Assembly: GCA_964564695.1 (NCBI GenBank)
Contig: CAZMCC010000111.1
Span: 1 to 10,897, forward strand
From: CAZMCC01 sp964564695
GTDB lineage: Bacteria > Planctomycetota > Phycisphaerae > Phycisphaerales > UBA1924
Length of the DNA: 10,897 nucleotides
Direction of reading: 5' to 3'
Of this stretch, positions 1 to 6,580 are shown one piece after another. The position numbers and the translations under genes were made by a program. How positions within the stretch are numbered: the stretch's first letter is position 1; each line of letters opens with the position of its first letter. A model generated the notes under the pieces. It had not been told where the DNA came from. It saw nothing but the letters and a program-made list of their open reading frames with translations, and made no database searches.

Positions 1-829
<829 letters not shown>

Positions 830-872
830 TGTCGGGCCGCTCCTAACTGGTCGTGAAATGGCAAATACAGAA

Positions 873-899
873 CCCCGGCCGGGGCTGTCCCGGCCGGGG
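873..899 (-). terminator. Perfect GC hairpin between the PEP-CTERM-like gene and atpD
   Basis: Arms 873-883 and 889-899 are perfectly complementary over 11 base pairs (CCCCGGCCGGG with its reverse complement) around a five-base loop. On the minus strand the stem is followed by TTCTGTATTTG, only moderately T-rich, so it may be an intrinsic terminator for the gene ending at 1015. It lies just 44 bases before the atpD ribosome-site-to-start region ends, so it could instead be a structure in the atpD leader. The direction is inferred; the other strand is followed by G-runs and no T-run. Confidence 0.5.
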
Positions 900-982
900 T
901 GGGGGGGGCTCGGAGGATAGGTCACAGGTTCCGTTCCGGCGAGCCGGGGATGGGTTTCGTCCCGGGCTGAGCGGCGTTGGTA

Positions 983-1009
983 GGGGGGTGGGAGGGGGGG
1001 GTGGAGGGG
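983..1009 (+). other. G-run cluster with G-quadruplex potential
   Basis: The plus strand carries consecutive G-runs of 6, 3, 8, 2 and 4 separated by single T or A bases, which meets the usual four-run pattern for a G-quadruplex. It lies directly after the stop codon (1015-1017) of the minus-strand PEP-CTERM-like gene, so the transcript of that gene is C-rich and the template strand is the G-rich one. Another run of eight Gs follows the hairpin at 901-908. Folding is inferred from pattern only; a role in transcription termination is possible but not shown. Confidence 0.5.
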
Positions 1010-1014
1010 TCGAA

Positions 1015-1953
1015 TTACCGCCGGCGTCGCGCCCCGGCGAGGACCCCAAGCCCCAAGAGCGCCAACGCCCCAGGCCCCGGCACCGCAAAGCCGCGGACCA
1101 GGATCACCTGGTCTTGCGCCAACCCGAACGTGGAGAACAGGAACTCCCCGCTGAAGACGTCGATCCAGGCGCCCTCGGCCCCGATGAGCCCAGAGATGAA
1201 ATCACGCCGCGACGCCACGATCGGGTTCCCGTCCGCGTCCATCTCGTAGACCGCGACGTTGCCGGCGCTGAACTCCGAAATGACCATGCTCGGGTTCAGG
1301 AAGCCCGGCGAGCCGAACGGCACGTAGTTCATGCCCTCAGGCCCGCCCGGCAGGGTCGAGCCGAGGATCTCCGTCACGCCGTTGATCGTGATGATCCCGC
1401 CGCCGCCGACGGTGTAGTCGACGTTGTAGAACTGGCCGCCGGACCAGCTCGAGAGCTGCATCTTGCCCGCGCCGGGGTACCCCGCCGGGATCCAGTTGAG
1501 CGCGGCCGAGTCGCTCGCTACGCCGAACTGCTTGAGGTCGACGTCGTTGATGAGCGTGCCGGCCGGTCCGATCTGGGAGTAACGGTTCGCGGGCCACTGG
1601 GCGATCGAGACGTGTCCACCCGGGTCGGGCACGATGCCGCCGTCGTTGAACGGGGCATCCGCCACGCGCACGGCCGCGCCGGGCTGGAACCCGATGATCG
1701 ACCCGCCGATGCCGCGCATCACGCCGACGCGGTACAGGGCGCCCTCGGCGGTGTTCGCCGCGCCGCCGATGTACAAACCGTCGGGATCAGCGAAGGTCGT
1801 GTACAGCCCGCCGTACGGCAGGGGCACACCCTCGACAGCGCCCAGATTCACAAGTTCATAGTCCGACGAAAAGTCGGGGCCGAGCGTCTGAGCGCTCGCG
1901 CCCGCGCACATCATCAGCAACGCGACCCCCGTCGCAGCAACGCACCGGTGCAT
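1015..1953 (-). CDS. PEP-CTERM-like secreted protein, probable beta-propeller-type
   Basis: A 312-residue exported protein. It has a signal peptide (positive start, hydrophobic core, probable cleavage after AGASA near residue 21). Its C-terminal sorting signal starts VPGPG near 291, continues with a hydrophobic helix and ends in four arginines. This is the architecture of PEP-CTERM proteins, which an exosortase processes at the membrane; here the usual Glu of PEP is Gly. The body has Gly/Asp-rich turns such as FADPDGLYIGG and FLFSTFGLAQDQVILVRGF, which suggest repeated beta strands as in NHL/SMP-30-like propellers, but no catalytic motif is recognisable. The start at 1953 is backed by GAGGAG about eight bases upstream. 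The next gene upstream on the strand ends at 2054, leaving about 100 bases with a weak candidate promoter. Function is unknown; a surface or extracellular-matrix role is inferred from the sorting signal. Confidence 0.85.
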   Translation of the reverse strand: MHRCVAATGVALLMMCAGASAQTLGPDFSSDYELVNLGAVEGVPLPYGGLYTTFADPDGLYIGGAANTAEGALYRVGVMRGIGGSIIGFQPGAAVRVADAPFNDGGIVPDPGGHVSIAQWPANRYSQIGPAGTLINDVDLKQFGVASDSAALNWIPAGYPGAGKMQLSSWSGGQFYNVDYTVGGGGIITINGVTEILGSTLPGGPEGMNYVPFGSPGFLNPSMVISEFSAGNVAVYEMDADGNPIVASRRDFISGLIGAEGAWIDVFSGEFLFSTFGLAQDQVILVRGFAVPGPGALALLGLGVLAGARRRR

Positions 1954-1969
1954 GTTGTTCTCTCCTCAG

Positions 1970-1986
1970 ATCCCGGATCCCGGGAT
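1970..1986 (-). promoter_or_regulatory. Short inverted repeat in the leader of the PEP-CTERM-like gene
   Basis: ATCCCGG at 1970-1976 and CCGGGAT at 1980-1986 form a seven-base-pair stem with a three-base loop. It lies just upstream of the ribosome site (about 1962-1968) of the minus-strand gene starting at 1953. It could be a leader hairpin or an operator. Only the symmetry is seen; a regulatory role is inference. Confidence 0.3.
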
Positions 1987-2007
1987 CGCCGTTGGGCAGG
2001 CGAGCGC

Positions 2008-2036
2008 AGCGTACAGGAATACCCCCAATCGCGCAA
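2008..2036 (-). promoter_or_regulatory. Weak candidate sigma-70-type promoter for the PEP-CTERM-like gene
   Basis: Read on the minus strand, TTGCGC (2036-2031) and TACGCT (2013-2008) are separated by 17 bases. Each matches only about half of the sigma-70 consensus. The predicted start would give a leader of about 50 bases that includes the short inverted repeat at 1970-1986 and the GAGGAG ribosome site. The location in the only gap upstream of this gene favours it, but the boxes are poor. Confidence 0.22.
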
Positions 2037-2053
2037 TACCAAACGTCCGGAAA

Positions 2054-3385
2054 CTAGTCGTGCCGGAGCGCGACGATCGGGTCCTGTTTGGCGGCCTTGA
2101 TGGCCGGGTACAGCCCGAAGATCAGCCCGGTAGCGGCCGCGACGCAGAACGCCACGATGATCGACCATCCCGTGAGCTGGGTGCTCAGCGCGAAATTCGC
2201 GGGGATGATTCGGTCGAAGAACCGAACGCTCGCGAGCTTGGGCACCTGGTTGAGCCCCACGCTCGCAAGCACGCCGAGCCCGACGCCCGCGAGCCCGCCA
2301 ATGGCGCTGAGCACGCCCGTCTCGATGAGGAACTGGAGCTTGATGTGCTTGCGGGTGGCGCCCAGGGCCCGCCGGATGCCGATCTCGCGCGTCCGCTCGG
2401 TCACGCTCGCGAGCATGATGTTCATGATGCCGATGCCGCCGACCAGCAGCGAGATGCTCGCGATCGCGCCCAGCACGACGTTCCAGGTCATCGCGGCCTG
2501 GCGGGCGTTCTGGAGCAATTCGTACGGCACGATCATCCCGACGTCGGGCAGCCCCGGCTTGCGGGCGTCCATGACGCGACGGATGACGTCGGCGTAGCCC
2601 GGCACCTCTTCGCGCGTCGGCGCGACCAGGTACAGCTCCGACACCTCCACCTCGCTCGCGTTGAACGAGCCGCTCTCGCGCCGGAAGACCGTGTCGCCGA
2701 ACACGGTGATCGCCATGGTGATCGGGATGTGCACGTCGAGGTTGAGGTCACGCCCGACGAGCGACGCGCCCGCGCCGCCCGAGAGGCCGATCGGGGCCAG
2801 AACCCCGATGATCCGCACGACCTTGTCGTCGATCCGGAGCACGTTGCCCAGCGGGTCCTCGAACGGGAACAGCTCCTTGGCCACCTCCGCCCCGATCACC
2901 GCGACCGCGGCCCGTTCGTCCATGTCCGCGACAGTCAGGTAGCGACCGCGCGCGATCGTGAGGTTTGCCACCTTGATGAGGTCCGGTGTCGTTCCGAACA
3001 CCTGGCTCGGCTTGCGCCGGTCCTCGACGAGGATCTGCCCGCCCACGCTCTTGAGCGGCACGATCGACTCGAGCGACACGAAGTTCGCTTCCAACACCAG
3101 CACGTCCTCGCGCGTGATGCCGTACTTGGCGACCCACGACCGCCGGTTCTGCCCGCCCTGCTGCTGCTGGCTCTCGGGCGGCTTCTGCGACCGCAGAATG
3201 ATGTTCTTGGCCCCGAGCCGCTCGAGCTGGTCGAGGGCCTGGCGCTTGGACCCTTCGCCGACGCTGACCATCGTGATGACGGCCGCGACGCCCAGGATGA
3301 TGCCAAGGGCCGTGAGCACCGACCGGAGCATGTGGCGCCGGAGGTTGCCCAGGCCGAGCTTCATCATTTCGATCAGAAAGGTCAT
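2054..3385 (-). CDS. ABC transporter permease, MacB/FtsX family
   Basis: A 443-residue inner-membrane permease of the type VII (MacB/FtsX/LolCE) ABC exporters. Topology is the standard one: a cytoplasmic amphipathic start, first membrane helix about 22-43, a large periplasmic MacB-PCD domain (about 45-295), then three helices near 300-328, 357-380 and 406-428. Family signatures are LTALGIILGVAAVI in helix 1, the coupling-helix segment TERTREIGIRRALGA (329-343) and the closing KAAKQDPIVALRHD. The periplasmic part has a Gln-rich insertion (SQQQQGGQ, about 72-79). Met1 is used, with a weak AAGG upstream; Met7 or Met8 are alternatives. No ATPase or MacA-type adaptor gene is next to it; the small gene upstream (3560-3832) is unrelated. 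Members export lipoproteins, antibiotics or peptides using mechanical coupling through the periplasmic domain; the substrate here cannot be told. Confidence 0.93.
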   Translation of the reverse strand: MTFLIEMMKLGLGNLRRHMLRSVLTALGIILGVAAVITMVSVGEGSKRQALDQLERLGAKNIILRSQKPPESQQQQGGQNRRSWVAKYGITREDVLVLEANFVSLESIVPLKSVGGQILVEDRRKPSQVFGTTPDLIKVANLTIARGRYLTVADMDERAAVAVIGAEVAKELFPFEDPLGNVLRIDDKVVRIIGVLAPIGLSGGAGASLVGRDLNLDVHIPITMAITVFGDTVFRRESGSFNASEVEVSELYLVAPTREEVPGYADVIRRVMDARKPGLPDVGMIVPYELLQNARQAAMTWNVVLGAIASISLLVGGIGIMNIMLASVTERTREIGIRRALGATRKHIKLQFLIETGVLSAIGGLAGVGLGVLASVGLNQVPKLASVRFFDRIIPANFALSTQLTGWSIIVAFCVAAATGLIFGLYPAIKAAKQDPIVALRHD

Positions 3386-3457
3386 GGCGGCGGACCTTGT
3401 ACCGGGGTGCCAAGCTCAGGTGGCAGGGGAGTTTGCGTGGAAGGGCGGCTCCAAGAT

Positions 3458-3536
3458 CCCCCTCCGCAACGCGGAGGGGGAAATGCTGAACCGGCGTTCA
3501 GCCGGTTCAGCGAGGGGGAGGTGCCTTCCCCCCCCC
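3458..3536. repeat. Cluster of adjacent perfect hairpins, REP-like
   Basis: Two perfect inverted repeats sit side by side. The first has ten-base arms at 3458-3467 and 3471-3480 (CCCCCTCCGC and complement, three-base loop). The second has eleven-base arms at 3485-3495 and 3501-3511 (GCTGAACCGGC and complement, five-base loop). A third, imperfect stem follows between the G-run at 3514-3518 and the nine-C run at 3528-3536. The cluster lies between the stop of the 90-residue gene (3560) and the start of the permease (3385), both on the minus strand. None is followed by a T-run. It may act as a transcription or mRNA-stability barrier or be a dispersed repeat. Confidence 0.6.
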
Positions 3537-3559
3537 GCAAAGGCCACTCGGACGCCGAT

Positions 3560-3832
3560 TTACCCCACTTCCTTCCGAAACCGATCCAGTTTCTCCCCTT
3601 CCCGGACGTAGCCGAGGAACGTGCCCTTGGGCTGCTTCCCGGCCACTCCCTCCGCGTCCAGCCCGATCACGCGAGTGGCGACGGTCGGGGGATCCCCCGC
3701 CGACTCCTCCACCAGCGCCCAGCACACGACCGCCCGCGTTCGAAGGTCCTGGACGTCCCCCGTGCCTTGCTCGTAGAGCGCGAGCCAGCCCTGGGCGGGG
3801 ATGATCTGGAGGATGCGCTGGGTCACGGCCAT
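3560..3832 (-). CDS. Small conserved-looking protein of unknown function (90 residues)
   Basis: A 90-residue soluble protein starting MAVTQRILQIIPAQGWLALY and ending in EGEKLDRFRKEVG. I do not recognise the family. There is no signal peptide, membrane helix or Cys/His metal motif. The sequence alternates short hydrophobic strands with turns (WLALYEQ, AVVCWALVE, VIGLDAEG, GTFLGYV), which suggests a small beta-rich fold. No ribosome site is visible before the ATG at 3832, as for several genes here. It is transcribed divergently from the helicase gene with an 80-base gap, and its 3' side ends in the hairpin cluster at 3458-3536. Amino-acid composition and absence of low-complexity sequence support real coding; function is unknown. 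Confidence 0.7.
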   Translation of the reverse strand: MAVTQRILQIIPAQGWLALYEQGTGDVQDLRTRAVVCWALVEESAGDPPTVATRVIGLDAEGVAGKQPKGTFLGYVREGEKLDRFRKEVG

Positions 3833-3866
3833 GCGAGCATGATACGGGTGCGCCGATTACGGGTGC

Positions 3867-3890
3867 CCCGGCGGAGCTTTGTCCGCCGGG
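3867..3890. repeat. Perfect hairpin in the divergent gap before the helicase gene
   Basis: CCCGGCGGA (3867-3875) and TCCGCCGGG (3882-3890) form a nine-base-pair stem with a six-base loop GCTTTG. It lies in the gap between the 90-residue gene (minus) and the helicase gene (plus), 21 bases before the ATG at 3912. The loop on the minus strand reads CAAAGC, which is also in the loop of the inverted palindromic unit inside the helicase gene (4187-4192). It could be an operator, leader hairpin or dispersed repeat. Confidence 0.45.
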
Positions 3891-3911
3891 CTCTTCCGCT
3901 ACCGTCGCCCG

Positions 3912-6569
3912 ATGGCGTCCCCCGCCGAACCCCGCGATCCCCTCGCTCCGCTCCTGGCGATGTTCAAGCGCCGCGGCTGGACGCCCTTCGAATTCCAACG
4001 GCGTGCGTGGGCAGAGTATCTCGCGGGCCGGAGCGGGTTGATCCACGCGCCGACGGGTATGGGCAAGACGCTCGCCGTGTGGTTGGGGCCGGTGGCTGAG
4101 GCGCTCCGGGACGCCGGACCTGAGTCCGCGAAGGTCCGGGTTGGGTCGAGTCGAGTGCGCCCGGGGGAAGGGAACCCGGACCTTCGCAAAGCCTCAGGTC
4201 CGGCGTCAACGACCTTGCGCTCGCGCAACCGAGATGCCACCGACCCTTTCCGCGTTCTGTGGATCACCCCCCTCCGCGCCCTCGCCGCCGACACCACCCA
4301 GGCCCTCATCGAGCCCCTCGCTGAACTCGGCCTCAACTGGTCCATCGAAACCCGCACCGGCGACACGCCCCAGTCCCTCAAACGCAAGCAGCGCGACCGC
4401 CTCCCAACCGCCCTCGTCACCACGCCCGAGAGCCTCTGTGTGCTCCTCTCGTACCCCGACGCCCGTGAACGCCTCGCCACCCTCCGCTGCGTCGTCATCG
4501 ACGAGTGGCACGAGCTCATGGGCACCAAACGCGGCGTGCAGACCGAGCTCGCCCTCGCACGCCTCCGCGAGTTCCACCCCGACTTGCGCACCTGGGGCCT
4601 CAGTGCCACGATCGGCAACCTCGAACAGGCCGCCCGCGTGCTCGTGGGCGTCGGGGCAGTGGGGGGACCAGCGCCGGACCCCGCGCTCATCAGGGGCGTC
4701 GAGCCCAAGACCGTCGTCGTCGAGTCGATCATCCCCGACGACATCGAGCGGTTTCCCTGGGCGGGCCACCTGGGCATCAAGGTCCTCGATAGCGTGATCG
4801 GGGCCGTCGAGTCGTGCTCGGACGCCGTGGGGGGGGGCGGCACCACCCTCATCTTCTGCAACGTCCGCAGCCAGGCCGAAATCTGGTTCCGACGCATCCT
4901 CGACAAACGCCCCGACTGGCTCGGCGAAATCGCCATCCACCACGGCTCCCTCGAACGCACCCTGCGCGGCAAGGTCGAAGACCTCCTCCGCAAGGGTCGG
5001 CGCAAGGCTCCTGACTCCGACGCCGTGCACGGCCTCCGCTGCGTCGTCTGCACCTCGAGCCTCGACCTGGGCGTCGACTTCGCCCCCGTCGAGCAGGTCA
5101 TCCAGATCGGCAGCCCCCGCGGCGTCGCCCGCCTGCTCCAACGCGCCGGGCGCAGCGGCCACCGACCCGGCGCCGCCAGCCGCGTGCTGTGTGCCCCGAC
5201 GAACGCCATGGAGCTCGTCGAGTTCGCCGCAGCCCGCACGGCCGCGGCCGAGCGACGCATCGAGGAGCGCGTCCCGCTCCGCAAGGCCCTCGACGTTCTC
5301 GTGCAGCACCTCGTCACCATCGCCGCCGGCGGCGGGTTCCACGAAGACGCGATGTACGAGAACGTCCGCACCACCGCCGCGTTCAGCGAGCTCACGCAAC
5401 AGGAGTGGTCCTGGGCCCTCGACTTCGTCCGAGGCGGCGGCCCCGCGCTGGGCGCCTACGACCGCTACGCCCGCGCCCGCCCCGACAACGCCGGCCTCTG
5501 GCGCATCACCTCCGAGGGCGCCGCTCGCAACCACCGCCTGGGCATCGGCACCATCACCTCCGACCCGATGCTCAATGTCACGTACGCGGGCTCGGGCAAG
5601 ACCATCGGCTCCATCGAAGAGTCCTTCATCTCCCGCCTCCGCAACGCCGACCGCTTCGTCTTCGCCGGCCGCGTGCTCGAACTCATCCGCCTGCGCGACA
5701 TGACCGCGTACGTGAAGCGGGCGACCAAGAAGTCCGGGGCCGTCCCCAAGTGGAACGGCGGGCGCATGCCCCTCTCCAGCGAGCTCGCAACCGCCGTGCT
5801 CGAACGCCTCGAAGCGGCCGAGCGCGGCGAATACGACGGCCCGGAGATGCAGGCCGTCCGCCCCATCCTGGAACTCCAGACCCGCTGGTCGCTCCTCCCG
5901 ACGCGCTCCCGCCTGCTCATCGAGAAGATCCAATCCCGCGACGGCCACCACGCCTTCGTCTTCCTCTTCGCCGGCCGCTCGGCCCACGAGGGCCTTGGGC
6001 CGCTGCTCGCCTGGCGACTCTCGCAGCTCAGCCCGGTCACCATCACCTCCACCGCCAACGACTACGGCGTCGAGCTTCTCTCGTCTGGCCCCATCAACCT
6101 CGAAAGGCCCGCGTGGCGCGAACTGCTGAGCGAAGACCGCCTCCTCGACGACCTGCTCGAATGCCTCAACGCCAGCCAGCTCGCCCGGCGCCAGTTCCGC
6201 GACATCGCCCGCGTCGCGGGCCTCATCGTCCCGACCTTTCCCGGCCAGCGCCGCCCGGCCCGCCAGCTCCAGGCCTCCAGCGACATGTTCTACGACGTGC
6301 TCACGGAGTTCGACCCGTCGAACCTGCTCCTCGACCAGGCGCGTCGCGAAGTCCTCGATGCACAACTGGAAGTCCGCCGCCTTCGCGCCGCCCTCAGCGC
6401 CTCGCGCGACCGTGCCATCGAGATCGTCGAGCTCGACCGCCTCAGCCCCCTCGCCTTCGGCCTGTGGGCCGAGCGCCTCCGCGCCACCACCCTCTCCAGC
6501 CAGGCCTGGAACGAGCGTCTCGAGAGCATGGTCGTCCGCCTCGAAGCCGAAGCCGGCGACCGCGAATAA
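3912..6569 (+). CDS. Ligase-associated DEXH-box helicase (Lhr-like)
   Basis: An 885-residue superfamily 2 helicase of the Lhr-like 'ligase-associated DNA damage response' family, expected to use ATP to translocate on DNA 3' to 5'. Motifs in order: Q-like GWTPFEFQ (22-29), Walker A APTGMGKT (46-53), Ia WITPLRALA (117-125), TTPES (170-174), DEWH (197-200), SAT (231-233), IV LIFCNVRS (313-320), V TSSLDLGVDF (381-390), VI QRAGRSGH (410-417). A winged-helix part and a DEAD_assoc/Lhr core (about 440-780) follow, with FAGRVLELIRLRDMTAYV, the PKWNGGRMPLSSELA segment and TANDYGVEL. The ATG at 3912 is preferred; a TTG at 3879 would run through a hairpin. No ribosome site is seen. Residues 66-99 are encoded by a palindromic repeat inserted in the loop between motifs I and Ia. 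The pdeM gene follows after 11 bases, so the two are probably co-transcribed. Confidence 0.95.
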   Translation: MASPAEPRDPLAPLLAMFKRRGWTPFEFQRRAWAEYLAGRSGLIHAPTGMGKTLAVWLGPVAEALRDAGPESAKVRVGSSRVRPGEGNPDLRKASGPASTTLRSRNRDATDPFRVLWITPLRALAADTTQALIEPLAELGLNWSIETRTGDTPQSLKRKQRDRLPTALVTTPESLCVLLSYPDARERLATLRCVVIDEWHELMGTKRGVQTELALARLREFHPDLRTWGLSATIGNLEQAARVLVGVGAVGGPAPDPALIRGVEPKTVVVESIIPDDIERFPWAGHLGIKVLDSVIGAVESCSDAVGGGGTTLIFCNVRSQAEIWFRRILDKRPDWLGEIAIHHGSLERTLRGKVEDLLRKGRRKAPDSDAVHGLRCVVCTSSLDLGVDFAPVEQVIQIGSPRGVARLLQRAGRSGHRPGAASRVLCAPTNAMELVEFAAARTAAAERRIEERVPLRKALDVLVQHLVTIAAGGGFHEDAMYENVRTTAAFSELTQQEWSWALDFVRGGGPALGAYDRYARARPDNAGLWRITSEGAARNHRLGIGTITSDPMLNVTYAGSGKTIGSIEESFISRLRNADRFVFAGRVLELIRLRDMTAYVKRATKKSGAVPKWNGGRMPLSSELATAVLERLEAAERGEYDGPEMQAVRPILELQTRWSLLPTRSRLLIEKIQSRDGHHAFVFLFAGRSAHEGLGPLLAWRLSQLSPVTITSTANDYGVELLSSGPINLERPAWRELLSEDRLLDDLLECLNASQLARRQFRDIARVAGLIVPTFPGQRRPARQLQASSDMFYDVLTEFDPSNLLLDQARREVLDAQLEVRRLRAALSASRDRAIEIVELDRLSPLAFGLWAERLRATTLSSQAWNERLESMVVRLEAEAGDRE
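4106..4207 (+). repeat. Paired inverted palindromic element inside the helicase gene
   Basis: Two palindromic units face each other. Outer arms 4110-4124 and 4193-4207 pair perfectly over 15 bases, and inner arms 4128-4142 and 4173-4187 over another 15, with a small internal loop and a 30-base apical loop. Each unit is itself a hairpin (CCGGACCT with AGGTCCGG, eight pairs: 4114-4121 with 4132-4139, and 4176-4183 with 4196-4203). The whole is read in frame as residues 65-99, between helicase motifs I and Ia, where related proteins as I recall them have a short variable linker. The first unit recurs in pdeM at 7018-7053. The head-to-head arrangement is like BIME pairs of REP sequences. Confidence 0.85.
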
Positions 6570-6580
6570 CCTCCACTCCG

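Noticed and set aside
2979..2990. AGGTCCGGTGTC, resembling one arm of the palindromic element, inside the permease
   Set aside because: There is no opposing arm, and the codons encode the conserved GTTPDL segment of MacB periplasmic domains, so the match is chance.
3879..3911. TTG start for the helicase at 3879
   Set aside because: It lies in the loop of the hairpin at 3867-3890 and the added residues (SAGLFRYRRP) are not part of the family N-terminus; the ATG at 3912 fits better.
1952..4099. An open frame of 715 codons on the plus strand
   Set aside because: The product is rich in Arg, His, Asp and Pro and crosses the antisense of a clear permease and two hairpin clusters; it is a composition artefact.
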